DNA of 64,000 bases from Synanceia verrucosa (lineage: Eukaryota > Chordata > Actinopteri > Perciformes > Synanceiidae). This document shows positions 36,301-51,300 of this stretch, piece after piece. Numbering within the stretch: the stretch's first letter is position 1; each line of letters begins with the position of its first letter. The position numbers were made by a program, and so were the translations under genes. The stretch spans positions 26,915,619-26,979,618 of the forward strand of contig CM056550.1 of NCBI GenBank assembly GCA_029721515.1. The letters run 5' to 3'. Under the pieces are notes generated by a model that saw only the letters and a program-made list of their open reading frames with translations, was not told the origin of the DNA and did no database searches.

Positions 36301-39300
36301 TGGGTAGTGCCCCCTACATTAAAGCACCTGATCTTGAGTACAAAAAAACATGTGACAGGGAAATTCTTCGTGCCTCATATTGTAACTAAAAGGAGTTTTT
36401 TTTCAGGTTCTTGTGTGTTGGCTCTTCAGCAACAGCACATCATAGTTCAAAAAATACAGAAACTATAAAACTACTAAGACAGATTTTTGGGCCTACCTAT
36501 ATTGATTATAAATCAGCACTACATAGTGGGCATTAACATCATAAGGCTTTTTGTGATTGGCAGGGTGGAGAAACTGCAAGCCAGTGTTTTTCCACTGGAG
36601 ACATGAATGGACACCCAGTGAGTTCAGTTTGGCCAAACTTATCCTGCTGAGTGCCTTCGAACCCCTTCATAAATTCTGTTTATTATAATTCTGATCATTC
36701 AAGGTGAAGGTTGAATACAATAGAGGCGCTTTGTGCTTGACTCTCTGGTGAAAGGGTGAAAGAGTGATTCTTAGCAGAACAGCATGTTTGTGGTAATTAA
36801 AGTAGGCTGATGTCTGAGGGTTGCTTTGCTTTGGAAATCTAGATTTCTGCTTCTATGATCTCTAACGATTTTGCTAATTACCAAAATCGCTTCCAGTAAT
36901 GTTCTGGTGACAACAACCTCTGAACACAACAGCAATGGGTGTTTTATTTTGTATGCACTTTGTTGTTTCATTAATCACATATATCTATCACTATAATCTG
37001 CATCTATTCCACCTCTGCATAATTTAATTTTTGAGTTTTTTTCGGTACTCTGTGTCCCTCAATATTATGGATGTATTTGCCAGGAATTAACTAATTGCTC
37101 TTTATCAAGATGAATTTTTCATTTTGAAAAAGAAAAAAAGACAGATTATGTAAAATTTTGTGCCACTGAACAAATTAATTTCAAAAAGTCAGATGTAAAG
37201 AAAAGCTAGTTCCTTTATTTGACACGTTGATTTTTTTTTTTTTTTTTAGTATTTAATTGTTCTTGGATCTTTCTCCTTCTCATATTCCTTTTTGTAGTCT
37301 CTCTGTGATCTTACCTCCCATTATGTCATTTCCTCTTCCCATCCACTCCTTCCAACCCAAACCTGCACCCAGGAGCCTGGCCCTGCCAAGGTGACGGTGA
37401 CCAGCAGCAGCGGAGGAAGCATCCCTTGTCTGCCCAGCAGCATTGCGAGTGCTGAGCGTGTCCCGATGAGCCGGGCCACTCTGTGGCAGGAGGAGAGCCG
37501 CTGGAGCAGGGCAACCATCCCCTGCAGCCGCAGTGCCTCCTGTATCAGCCAGCTGAGCCAGAGCCAGCCCGAGTCCAGCATCACAACTCAAGACGGTGAG
37601 GACTAAGATTGTGGCATCTATTGAGTCAAGTCACTATTTTGTACTGTAGAACAAATATGTAATGAATATTGGTATTTTGCACAATATATATGCTCTTTTG
37701 GGTGTTTTATTTCGGTGGCACTGTGTCCTTGCTTCAGATGGCAGCACCATGAGCACTGGACGCAAGGTACGAGTGGAGAGTGGTTACTTTTCCCTGGAGA
37801 AGACCAAGTCGGAGCCTTCTCCACAGTCTCAGCCACCCCAGCCACCCCAGCATCTTCCCCTGTCCTCTTCAGCATCTTCCTCCTCTTTAGGAGCTTTCAG
37901 TCCCAGGTACAACTCTGAGTCCGAATCCCAAACTTCCCCTTATCAACCCTCCCAAGATCCTCTCCCTTCTCCAGGTGCGCTCGTTTCCCCCAGCTACTCC
38001 ACCATCAGTTCCTCCCAGAGCTCACTGGACTCTGAACCCAGTGGGTCTGCACCCACCTGGGAGGGACGCAGTGGCGGTGGTGGAGGAAGCACCGGTAGTG
38101 TCAGTGGTGGAGGAGGCAGAGCGGGCCGGCCTGGCAGGGAGTACGCATCACTGTCTGATGTGCCCCGGGCTCGCAAACTAAGTTACCATGAAGCTTTCCG
38201 CTCAGACAAAAAGCGCCAAGAGCTGAGGGCACGGACACGGAGTCCTGGCAGAGAGGAGGTGGCTCGGTTGTTTGGGGAGGAGCGCAGGTAAGAGGTTATA
38301 GATACGTGTCATGCTCTGCACAGAAACATACATGCGATTCACTCTTGATTATAAAGGCATCCAAACATGATTAATAATCATTAATAAGCCACTGTTAGGC
38401 CATGACTTAGCCTTAAAACATACAGATAGCATTTATATTAAAGTAATCTATTATGTGGAGCTCATGCATTGCTTAAGCATCGCCACATTTTTTTTAGCAC
38501 CACCCTGTGGCAGCTCTCCTTGAGGCATTCCTATATCTTGAACATCTTTTGCTATTGCTGCCTCCCCGAGCTTACCAGTGGTTTGCCATTAATGATTTTG
38601 AGATCGAAATGCTTGTTTTACATTCTTTTCTATTGATCTCTTACCTTTTGCTCTTGCTACTTTGCTAGTTTGTTTTGTCGTTTCAATCTTTTCCAGGGGC
38701 TACTGAACAGAGCTTCTCCCTTCCATTCCTGCTGGTCACAGCTGATTCCTGCTTTCTATCATTTCATCTCTGCACTGCCTGGGAGCACACACACATCCAC
38801 ATACTTGATATACTGTATACACTGTGCATACGCAAACATACTGGTGGTTGGTACTGATGTTGGGTTTACATACAGTTTGAGCTCTCCTGCACACATTTTA
38901 AGGTAATGCTGACTGTGTTGCAGTTGCTGCTACTTGTTTACCTTGTTTAATCCACCATCCTAGACATTTTCCTTTTCTTCTGAAGTTTAATCCCTCATCA
39001 TATAACACCTAATCTTAATTCTTTGATGTGTCTCTGGGTTGTTCTATTTGGGAATATTGCCTCTACCTTGCACTTTTAAGTCTATGAAAGGTTCTTTGAG
39101 TCTAGAATGATGTTCAGTATCATACCTCCTACGTTAAAGCTGCACGTTAATGGCAGCAGTGAATTCTGCAATAAACTGAAACTAACTTGATTTTGGCTCA
39201 AATTTTCTTTCATGTCATGCTTTGGTTTTCTTGTTTTTATGCTGATTCTGCCACCATTTGAAGATTAGGTGCTGCTTTTGTGTACCCCAACTGCCATTTC

Positions 39301-42300
39301 TAAAGAATTACTGAGATATTTAAATAATTGTCAAGTCAGTCTTTTGATTGACATACTGTATGTACTGTTTTGAGTATGTCTTTGACAGTAACTTTTTTGT
39401 GTGTGTCTCATAGGCGGTCTCAATTTATTGGCCGATTCGAGGAGGGTCAGCCTGTAGAGCGCATGGACACGAGCAACTCCAGTGATCCCTACGCTGACAC
39501 CACACTAATCCAGAGACAAGGCCGCAGCGAGAGGCGCTGTCTGGCTAACAAACACGTATGTTATCTTTTTTGTTAATCCTGAACAATTAAATTTCAAAAG
39601 GTCTAAAATACTGAAGCAATTCACTGAATGGCTTATGCACTATTCAAGAGATATACACAAGAGATAAAGAAATAATATTTAATAGTCATTTTCTATTTAT
39701 AGGAGATGTCACTGGATGCAGGAAAGGACCGTTCAGTCGCTGATGTGTCCAGCTCGTCTTTTGCTAATTTAAGGAGAGCCAAGTCACTGGACCGCAGAGT
39801 CACAGAGTCCTCAATGACTGTGAGTAATGACGGTACTTCTGAAGTGTTGTAATGCCTTTGTTTTCAGTAGAGCACTTTCAGAAGTGCTGCAGCTGAGATT
39901 GAACATGTTATGAGGGTGTTTGTGTAATATAGTAGTATGTGATATGTAGTATGCTCTGCACAGGGGAATAGCAGTGTCCACTGGTCAGTATACACAACTG
40001 AACTTCAAATCTGCATACACCCAAACAAAATAGCAACTCCACATGCTTCTCCATGTGCTGATATATTATTTTATATCAGCATTACTTTTCTTCAGTTTTC
40101 ACAAGTGAGCTTAAAGTAGCCCTAAAGTCGCTTAAGGTTGCACTGGTATCTTTCTGACGTCTGACTCCTACCAGTCTGACAAGCTGCCACTGATCCGAGG
40201 TCTGCTCAGAGCTGCAGGGGTGATTCGACGGTGCGTGGTTGGTCTCTCTGGCTGAGCTGCAGCTGCCAGAACCCCCCGCCTACTCAAACACACGCATTCA
40301 TGTACGCGCCACTGCCGCCACCGCTACTGATGATTATAAATAGCAGTACAGAAGCAGCCACAGTCGTGCATATGTCCCCAGGACAGACGGAAAGAAACAG
40401 ATTGTCACCATATGAAGTGAAGGCAGTTAGCCATCAGAATGACTCTCTGCCAGGCGGTTACACCACACCTGATGAAGCTCAACAAAAACAAGGTATTGTT
40501 GAGTGAGCAGAGGCCAGGTTTTGGACAGATGATTGACTTTAGTGTCTATAAACAGACTTGTGCTTGGTTTCAATGTGCAGCAGTTTGTGTTTCACAGGGA
40601 AAGTCCAGCTCCCGCCAGTCAGTCTATTTAGCTGGAGCCACGTATCTGCACTTGTGCTTATTGGGCTGAGGTAGTGACCTACGTAAATGTAAACAAATGC
40701 ACATAAATGCAGTAGTGTCTGGGGAAATGTCAATTATACATTCTGATTACATCAGTGATGGATGCTCACTGCTAACAGTGAGAAAATTAGTACCAAATTT
40801 TTCGAAATTGTTTTCTCCATTTTTTCCTATTAACGTTCAGTGTTTAAAGTTAGTTCTCAGTGATAGCTGAATTTCCTTTGTATTGATTTTTTTATTTAGT
40901 TCCATTTTATAACATCCCTCCAATCTGTCTTAATTGCAGCCAGACCTGCTGAACTTCAAAAAAGGATGGATGACAAAGCTGTATGAAGATGGAATGGTAA
41001 TTTACTTTCATTTGTGAGATTAAACAACATATGTCTCCACTAAATGGAAAAACATACCCATAGAGCACCAGTTAATATTGTCTTTTTTCTGCTTAGTGGA
41101 AGAAACACTGGTTTGTCCTGACGGATCAGAGTTTGAGATACTACAAGGACTCAATAGCCGAGGAGGTAAAACTTGTCTTAGCGAGACAGTGTGTTAATTA
41201 ATAAGGATTTTTTTTCTGTTTTGTTTTATTGAGTTTTACTTTTTCTCCTCAGGCTTCAGAACTGGATGGTGAGATTGACCTGTCTACATGCTACGATGTC
41301 AAAGAGTTCCCAGTCCAGAGGAATTATGGCTTCCAAATCCTGGTGAGTGTGTGTTCTTCATGTCATCAATTGTCCTGCATCATTAATCACCAGTAAAGAT
41401 GAAACTCATTGTCTTCGCACTTGAGCTCTGCTGTCGCCTGACAGTCTATAAACAGCCTTACACATGTGCTGAAACTGTAGCTATCAGGTTTTGTCTCTCT
41501 GAAACAATTTTTTGTTTGTCATGACGGATGTCACTTGACTTGTCATCTCTGTGTGAGAGGCTGACATCATAGTGCTCTAAATCTGCTGCCGTCGCCAGCC
41601 CTGCTCTCTCTTAACCCATGTGTCCCCATCCTTCACAATATGTCTGCCTAACCTCATGCATTCACAAGCCCTGTCCTTGTTCACTTTTACAGTAACGAAA
41701 ACACTCAAGTTGTCTGAACCACACAGTAATTGCATAACAGTGCTATGGATTCTGCTGTGAACTCAAATAATCCTTAGGCCATTAAACTTTTTTAGCACAT
41801 GTCGCTGGCAAAATATAGACGCATATAGTTGTTATCCATCTGATGACAGTTTGGGTTTTGCTCCTGCTACATATAGATTTAATCTTCCCATGATAATCCT
41901 ATATGAGGAGAAGCTACAAGGTCATTTCTTTTGTTTACATTACCTCAAAGCAGCTTCCCCAACTATTTTCTCTAGAGGAAGTCAGAAATAGAGAAGTCGA
42001 AGGGATCGTTATCACTTTGGCTGAGAACAACATGGGTTTGGTGTCGAGAAATTAATAACTCCAGTATTTATGTCTACTCCCCCTGCTCCACAGTCAGACT
42101 GGAAGAGGCTGTTGTTTTGTTATTGCAGTTAAAGAAACGTTGACCCGCTGCTTTCACAGTTCAGTGAAGTTACAAGTACTTCGTCATCATAAGGCAGGAT
42201 GGAGATATGTGAAATAGGATGCCCTTAAAATAAGGGTTGTGACACTAAGGAGTTTCTTAACATACATTTTAAATACTTACACATTGTCTAGATTTGGGAA

Positions 42301-45300
42301 AAAAACATCTTTTATAGTAACATTTTACTCTGTCAAACTCTTATTATTACTAAACCACAAACTGTTCCCCAGACATTGATTCCATCAGTCTAAACATTGA
42401 TTGAATTAATAAGATACAATCAGTTGACATACAGCAAATGGAAATGACAGTACAATTTTAATGTATTTAGAGTGGACTGCTATAACTAGTTAAGTCTCCA
42501 GCCATTTAGAGTATTAAAGTGTAAACATATTTTTTTTTAGTGTTAGCAATTTCACTCCATCACAGTGTCTACAGAAGCTTTAATGAAAAACTCTGTTCTT
42601 ATAGAAATCAATTAGCTTCCACTAGAGGTCTCTAATATAAATGGTAAAGTTAAATGTATTGCACACTGAGTGCAGGATACGTCTCTTTAAAGGGAGATTT
42701 CTGTTATGTGTTGTTTAAAACTTGACAAACATTAACATTAACATAAAATTGTATTAAATGTTAACTGAAAGTTGCATGTAGATCATTTGAATGTCTTACT
42801 CAAGTGTAAATTATCACCTTGTGTTTTAAAGTTTTATACCCATCCTCACTCAAGCTTCCCTAACCTGTGACTTAGCAGCCCTGCAGGGTGCAGTGCAATG
42901 GGTCATCAGGGCAACAACAGCAACACACCAACAAAATGAATGGTTCATATATAAAGGTGGAACGTCATTCATAGAGGACAAAATCTATCAAATAGCCAAA
43001 TGGTATATAGATTTGTTTAGGTGAATGTACTGCACATAAAACAGAAACATCTTCTGTTACTTGTGGTACAAGTGTAGCCTTAAAATACACATTCTTGACC
43101 TCAGCTTTGTGCCACAGCGATACTTTGATGTTCTGCTTTTAGGCAAACTTGCAGTTTAAAAGAACAACCAAAGTAAAGCAAAGGAAAAGTGAGGCCAAGC
43201 ATGTCTTTTCTCATTTCAGTCTTTCAGCCATAATTCTGCTGACAAAACTGCATTCTGAGAAGAGGTTTCTTTGATCAAAGTGTACTCTTCTAGTTAGAGA
43301 TGTTCTGGATTAAAGACTCTACAGCAAACACAATTATTTTGAAAAAGTTACTGGAGGATATGTAAGTGAATATAAATTATCTACCCACCTTTCTCGCACC
43401 TTATAGTCAATGAAAAAAAATGCAGTACACAAACCAGGAAAAGCCTTGCATTGTCTATATAATTGTTGCAAATCTTGATTCTATTTTAGGCTTGTACAAA
43501 AACAAAAGTGTCAAAAAGGTATTTCAACCGACACATTGTCTCATCCGTGTCAGTCATTTCAATGAAATGCCTTTCTGTTTCCAGTGTAAAGAGGGAGCGT
43601 GCACCCTGTCAGCCATGACCTCTGGTATCCGTCGCAACTGGATTCAGGCCATCATGAAGAATGTGCGACCCACTATTGCCCCCGACGTCACACGGTAATA
43701 CCTAAAGAGGATTAGCACTTTAACACTCGCAGATATAACAGCTGCTTTTTTCACTTATTTTATTTTAATCCCTCTCTCCTCCTCACCCTCTCTTTCCTTC
43801 TTTCTCTTCCTCCCTCATCCGGTATTTTCAACCTGCTTCCAGGAAAAACATCTCTCTGAAACTATCCGTTCTGAAGCCCAGGTTGGAGTGCTTGTGTGTT
43901 GAATATCTCCCCCCTCCTCGAACAGTGATGTAATGGCTCAGCGATGTTAGCCCCAGCGTGTTTGTCGTCCCACCCTATGTCATGTGATTGTTGAGTAATG
44001 TCTCCTTGTCAGTTGTGCCACTGTAGAGACACATACGGCAATCACATCAACATACGAGAATAACCGACCCAACCCTCTGTTGATCAACAACAGCTGTATT
44101 TTAATGATCATTGTAGTGTGAATGTCCACTTGGTAAATTTTTGGAAATGGTCGTAGTACAGCAAAGTCACAGCAGCAGCGCAGACAGAAAAAAAGTCTTT
44201 AGTAAACAGAGAGAAACTGGAATATAAAGGTCAATATCTCTCTAGTATCTGTTCCAAGACATCTACTACTTAGTATATTTTGTGTGTGTGTTTTTTTTTG
44301 TTTTTTTTTTAAACGCTGCCTTTCAGATGACTCACGTGATACTGTATACACACTCTCATACATGCTGTGACCCGCAATGACTGAGTCACAGTCCATCAGT
44401 GTGTGTCTGTCTCTCTCAAGGGGAGGATGTGTGATGTTTTTGGTATTTCTGTAAAGACGCCTCACAGACACCTCTTTCTCATTCTTGAGCTCTGTCCCTT
44501 CTCATTTTCCCCTTACTCATACCTCCTGACACCTCCGCACACAACGTGATGAAAATAGATTATCCCGTCAGGTCACTTTTTATAATGGTCTGCCCCACAA
44601 CACTACCAAGCGCCAATCAAATGCATTCTTCACATGAAGCCACTACTGTATACAAATAGCATTAGCATAGCGGCTAAAGGCAGGCATCTGCCATCAGGCT
44701 TACCACAGATCACAACTGTTCACACCAAAGCTGCTTTCAGTCTAATGCATTGTGCCGTATAAGCATTTTGATGTTGATGCATTTCACTGATTATCATGCT
44801 TTTAATGCTTTTTAATTAACTGATGCTGCTCTGCTACAAATGTATTGTGTTGTTTGTCCAGCAAAGCTTTATGTGATGGAATTGTAGCTTGAGCTGATGT
44901 AAATGTAACAAGTCATTGTCACAGTCTGTTAAAATCATCTTACATATCCTATTACTGTTTGTGTTTTTGTTAATTCAGATCCCTCTCTGAGGAGAAGACA
45001 AAAGCTCATGTGCTGTTGGAGCAGTGTCCACAGGCCACCTCTGAGCCGAGCCCCGGTCCGGAGGCCCCCAGGTCTGATGTCCACAGACAGCCAGCTGGCA
45101 GCAATGCCTCTACCCCTCCCTCCGAGCCCCGTAAAAGCCGAGTACGTGAGCGCAGACGAGAGGGTCGCTCCAAGACTTTTGACTGGTCTGAGTTCAAAAT
45201 GGAACGGACAGAAAAGCCCATGAAGGAACGGACGGACACCGTTGACCTCAGCTCGTCCTTCTCCACAACATCCTCATACTGCTCTCCTTCCTCGTCCCCA

Positions 45301-48300
45301 TCCTCATTAGCGTCCTCACCTGTCTCTACCTCTTCCCTTCAAACCTCCTCTGTGTTAGGTGCTCACCCACCGTCTATGACAGTAGAAACAGAAAAGGATA
45401 GTGTTAAGAGGGGTGTGCCTCCACATAGTACACCCAGTGCAGCCAAAAATATGACAAATACCGTTACTGTTACCATGAGCTCCACGCTTAACACTTCACC
45501 ACAAGTACAGTCATCAACACCTGAATGCCAAGAGCAAGGAAAGATGGAAGTAGACCACCCTACAGCCATGCATCCTGCTAGTGAAGACAAGAAGGACAAC
45601 AAAACCTCAGGTGTCCAAGAAGAAATTGAGCAGCGATGGCATCAGGTGGAGACAACACCACTAAGAGAAGAGAAGCAAGTGCCCATCAGCACAGCTTCAG
45701 GAAACTCTGACAGATTGCCGGCACACGAGCTTGCTGCACTGCTAGACAAAGAGGTGCGTGGTTAGTGTGGTGATATTTATCAGCATTTTGTGCGGTTAAT
45801 GCATCATTTCTTCTCTCTCTGTCTTTGTTCAGTTGGGACAAAAGCAGCAGGAACTGGACCAACTACAGAAGCAAAACAGCATTTTAAAAGAGCAGTTGGA
45901 AGATGCACTAGGGCGGGAACAAAGTGCCAGAGAGGGCTATGTACTGCAGGTACATACTGAACATCCATCATGCAGGATTAGTATGGGTTTAAAAGTATAA
46001 ATGGTATCTAACATGAATTTTAATAAAGAAATATTCAAAATGTGTATTATGGTAAGATACTATACATGTATTGGTCATTGGTGGTGCAGTAATCCACTGT
46101 ACCTTTGTAAATTGTTTTTATTATACAGTCGATTCGCTCATTTTTAGATTTATGTGTGGCTGCTGTAACTTGTTTAAAATTCTACTAACAGGTGTGGGTG
46201 CTTATTCTCTGAAACTGATATGCATGGTTGTGGTGTTCTTAGCATGAGTTTTCACTAACTGTTTTTACGGAGTCTCACATCTCCTGGGAAAATAATTGAT
46301 TTGATCTGATAGTCTTCAGGTAAGAAACATGATCAAGAAGCCTTGCGCTGTGCTTTTTCTCTCTGTTCATTTGTGCTTTGTCTGTGTGTCCTTTCCAAGC
46401 TTGATTTCTGCATGCTTTTTGGCGTTTCGAATTGCGTTCTTTAACTAATTGCGTTTTCAACATTGTGCAGTTGAAATCTTATTGTGAACTTACCACAAAC
46501 CCAGAGTGTCTTTGTATTTTAATGACATCATATGTCCGTTGGTCTGGTTTTTATTTTTCAATCACTATCATTGACCACCACCAAAGTTTTTTTTTCTTTG
46601 GGGTGGAGGTTGTATTCATTTTCACCCTTCAATTTCCATGTCACCTCTGAAAAAGCACAGTGGAAGCTTTCTTGGGAAAATTATATCAAAAAAGAGACTG
46701 ATTTAAAGAAAGGAGATTCTTTGTTTTCCTGGTTATGCCCGAGATGTGGTTCTCCGTACATGGTAGGGGCAGTAAGGTGATGTCATTAATGAAACTGTCT
46801 CATCATTCTTTTTCAAGAATGCAACACCCCCTTCCTCTTCACCGCACAGAGTGCCATGGCAACGCCTGCACAAGCTTAATCAAGACTTGCAGGGCGAGTT
46901 GGAGACACAAAAGCGCAAGCAAGACCTTGCTCAGCAGCAGATTCGGACACTAAAGAGAAGCTACACAGAAGCCCAGGATGCTGTAGATCACCATGAGACT
47001 GGTATTCAGGCTCTGCAGGCTAAACTTGCATCTGCAATGGCTGAAATCTTGGCCAGTGAACAGGCCGTGACCAGAATGCGCAATGAGCTCAGGCTGGAAC
47101 AGGAACGTTCGAAGGAACAAGAAGAGGAATATGGTCGCAGTGAGGCCACCCTACGAGCCCAGCTAAAGGACAGTGAAGATAGACTCCGTGATATAGAGGC
47201 CAGTCTCTTAGAGAGAAACCAGGCCCTTCGGCATCTTGAGCGCCAGCAGGCCCTGCAACGAGACCACATGAGAGAGATACAGAGACTGCAGGAGAAGCTG
47301 CAAGAGGTGACTGCTCGGCTAAGTGCTACTGAAGAGGGTCAGGCACTGAAGGACGAGCGCCTGAGGATGGAGCAGCGTAGCATGCAAGAGAGTCATGAGA
47401 GGGAAAGACAGACTCTGTGTAGACGATTATCTGAGGCCGAAACTGTCCAGAAAGAGACGGCGAGCCGACTGTTCGAGGCTGAGCAGCAAGTGGAGGCCCT
47501 GTTAAGAGGGAGACAGTCCTCTGGCGGAAAGGAATGCAGGGAGGAAATGCTGAAGTTGCAAGAGGAGCTTACTCAAAAGACTGACATGATAGAAACCCTG
47601 AAGGAGAGTGTGCGCAGGTTAGAAGACGAAAGAGGCCGTCTCACTTGTCGCTGTCAGGAGCTTCTCAATCAGATTGCAGAAGCAGACCGTGAAGTGAATA
47701 AACTTCGCAGTCGTCTGGAAACAGAAGAGAATGATTACTACACGCTGGAGCACTCGTATGAAAGGGCTACCCAAGAGTTTCAGAGAATGAGCCAGTTTCT
47801 TCGAGAAAAAGAGGAGGAGATCCGGCAGACTAAGGAGATGTATGAGAGGCTGGTGGAACGTAAGGAAGAGGACTTGAAAGAGGCCCTTGTTAAAATGGCT
47901 GCGCTTGGCAACAGCTTGGAGGAAACAGAACAGAAGCTACAAGCTAAGGAGGCACTTCTTTGTCAAATGAGTCAAAGTATCTTGGATAAGGTTGAGCCCT
48001 GTAGTGCTGAAAAAGATCTTCAAGCCAAGCTTGTGGTTGCAGAGGACCGCATAGCTGAGCTAGAGCAGCATCTCAGTGCCTTGCAGCTGGGCTATGCTGA
48101 CCTACGCATGGAAAGGCAGAAAAACCCAGAGCAGAGCAAGAAGACAAGGCTGAAAACCTCAGCTTCCTTATCAGAAAATTTACTTTCCTTTGACAATACA
48201 TCCAAGATAGAAAACTCCCCAGATGACAAGGAGTCTCAAGCCAAGAGACCAAGGATACGTTTTTCTGGTATTCAGTGCCAAAAATACATAAATCTAGAGG

Positions 48301-51300
48301 GCCTGGACACTAGCAACGTGAGCAGTACTATTACAGACACAGGACAAAAAGCTAAACAGGATGTAACGGAAGACATCTATCTAAATGAAGGAAACCTCTC
48401 CTCTGATATCACCTTCTCTCACAGTAGTGACCCAGAGAAGTTCATCTCTATCATACATGCCTTAGAGACTAAACTGCTGGCCACTGAGGATAAACTAAGA
48501 AACCTCACACAGAATCTAGAAGAGCACAGAGTCATCCAAGTAGAAGACATGTCCAAGATTGATCTAAAGATGGCCGCAACAAAGCCTAGCCCTGATAGGG
48601 AAGTGAGATGTGGAAGTGGACTACAGACTGGTGCTGCCAGTAAGCATTATGCCGAGGCCTTGGTGTGTGTGGAAAATAGTTGTGAGAAAGTCAAGTCTGT
48701 CCTCAGTGGCCCTCATGATACCGCTGATTCACAACTGCACTCATTGTCAGAGATAGAGAATGATTTGTTCAAGGCATCGCTGTACATCCGTCAAGGACAA
48801 AAGGCGTTGGAAGAGCAATCACCAGTTGTCGATCAAAATCAAACCCCAGAGACTCTAGATAAAGAAGCTTTGCAGCTCTTTGTCAAAACTTTATCCTTTG
48901 AGGCAGTCGTTTTGAACAAAATGGCTTTGTTAATACAGACCTCAAAGTCTGACCTCCTGCAGTCTCTTGGTGATGTATGGGAAGACATGGAGAACATTAC
49001 AAAGAGCGACCAAGATTGCTTGGCTATAGTTTATGCTGATGTCCTGACCAGGAAGTTGATGTTAGAAAGTTCATTTTGGAAAGAATTGGAGAAAGCTGAG
49101 ACAGATGTCGCTAAATCTAAACAGGGCAGTGTTTCGGCAGATGTAGATGTGGATGACACAGCTATCTTTAACACCATCATTAAAGCTGAGCTAGCTTACT
49201 CGATTCAAAACCTTAAACTTTGCTATGAAGAGAAATTTAAAATGTTGAAAAGGGAGTTGACTGAAGCCCACGACAATCTGCATCAAAGGGAAATGGCTCT
49301 GAAAGCAATTATTGAAGCTTCCAAAAGGCCAGATTTGAAAAATGTAATAAAAGAAGTGAAAAATAACTTTGGGTTTAGTAAACAAAAGTTAGCAGACATT
49401 CGCCCCCCTGAACTTGCTCCATACATGGAGCAGATAGAAATGGAAGAGGCTCGAGGCTTGGCTGAGGAAATTGTAGAGAAACAGTTGGCTGGAGAAACGC
49501 CATCTTGTGGTGTTAACTCTGTTGAATCACTGCGAAACGCACATGACAACCTGGCTAATGAGCTACAAAGACAAGCAGCAATCCTCCATAAGTATGCGCA
49601 AGAGATTGAAAGTGGTGGAAATAATCCCGGACTGGCTAAAATGATCCATGCTCTTCTAGGCCACCAAACATCACATCATTTCACAGGTACCTCCTTATGT
49701 ATGCGTGAAGCCCTCATCCAGGCTCAAGTGGCTTATGTGGCATGCAGGTTACAAGCCATGCACGAACAGGACATGGGCTGGTGTAAACAGACGAGTCAGA
49801 ACATGGATGCTCTCGTCCAGCAACACGCTCGCAATGTCAATGCAATCCAAAAGAAATATGAAGCATCCTTACAGGATGAGCGCCTGAACTTCACACAGAC
49901 AGTGTCCACACTCCAGAAGGAGAACCACACATTAAAGAGTGAGATCAGCAAACATGTGAACCAGGTCTCCCAGCAGCAGGAGAAACTGGCTCTCCTGGAG
50001 GAGCATTTCCAGAAGGAGACTGAAGAGCTGAAGCAGAAGCACAAGCAAGAGCTGAGCCGAGCAGAGAAAGGCCGCGCATCAACCGAGCTGGCCCTCATGG
50101 AGACAACGGCTGACAGTCAACGAAAGCTGGAAGTTCTGCTGGTGGACATGGACACCATGGAGGAGCGACATGAGGGCCATGTGAGGAAACTGGAGGAGCA
50201 ATTTGAGCAGCAGCTCTGTGAGCTCCAGCATATCCACAAGCAGGAGATTGAGAAGTTACATTCCCATTATATGGAAAACATTCAATGTATCCAAAAGCTC
50301 CAACAGGACAACAAAGTTCCTGTGGCTTCTCAGTCACCTCCATCCGAAGACGCTGCAACACCAATGGAAGAGGAGGCGCAGGGGAAGGGGACCATGTCAG
50401 AGTTGGACTCCATGGTAGTTTTGAAGGAGCGGATCCAGGAGCTGGAGGCTCAGATGAGCACCATGAGGGATGAACTGGAGAACAAGCACCTAGAAGGAGA
50501 TGTGGCCAGCCTGAGAGAGAAATACCAGAGAGACTTTGAAAGTCTTAAGGTTTTTGCTCTTTCATTTTACATTAGTGACCTTTTTTTTAAAATATGTGAG
50601 AGTACTAGATAAATAGCAAGATATCAAGATAACTGCTGCTTTTGTTAATCAGTCTACTAATATGCATAGATGGTTTGAAGATGGGAAATGGTATCGATTG
50701 AGATCATGTAAATTGATTGCATGCCTATAGTCATGGTTCATGCAGCTAGTGATGGAAAAGTAAATTGAGCTGTCACAAAATTTGTGCCAATTTTGTTTTG
50801 TGCCAAATAAACGGTCATGGCACGGCCAAAATGTAGTACCTTTGGCAATTGAGTATCATTCAGGTCAAAATTTAAATTTGACCTCACGTTAGTTAAATTT
50901 TTTGACGAAATACCTGAAAAAAATTTACTTGAAAGTGCAGAGTGTGCACTCTGTGGTTCGCTGAGTGCTCAGAATAAACAAGATCCAAAATTAATCATGA
51001 ATGATAGAGGAAATACTGATTCACAAAAAGACCGGGATGGGACATTCCTGGTAGTTTTACATAATGAAGCAAAACATCTGTTGCTGCTTGTCACCACTTC
51101 AGTACATCTTGACAATGAAATGCCTTGCTTGCTCCCAACATCACTTCTTCATTTTGGTATTAACAGATACCATTTCCCACATTCAATAATTGAAGGAACT
51201 CCCTTCTGCTCAAATCCAGTTTCACTGCTTGAACTCGCTCTCTTTCTAACGTAGCTGGGCCTCAAATCATAAAAGGCTTGCATGACTCATTTTTATGTCA

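Noticed and set aside
37280..37591. 103-codon minus-strand frame
   Set aside because: Antisense shadow of mprip exon 6, produced by its GC-rich serine codons.
40174..40506. Exon-like stretch SDKLPLIRGLLRAAG and the open frame that follows
   Set aside because: Acceptor is plausible, but the text is absent from known MPRIP, and exons 9 and 10 already join in phase with conserved flanking text.
46850..46857. Acceptor ccgcacag as start of the giant exon
   Set aside because: It is a better-looking acceptor, but starting at 46850 leaves the wrong phase after exon 15 and hits a stop. The tttttcaag acceptor at 46817 keeps frame.
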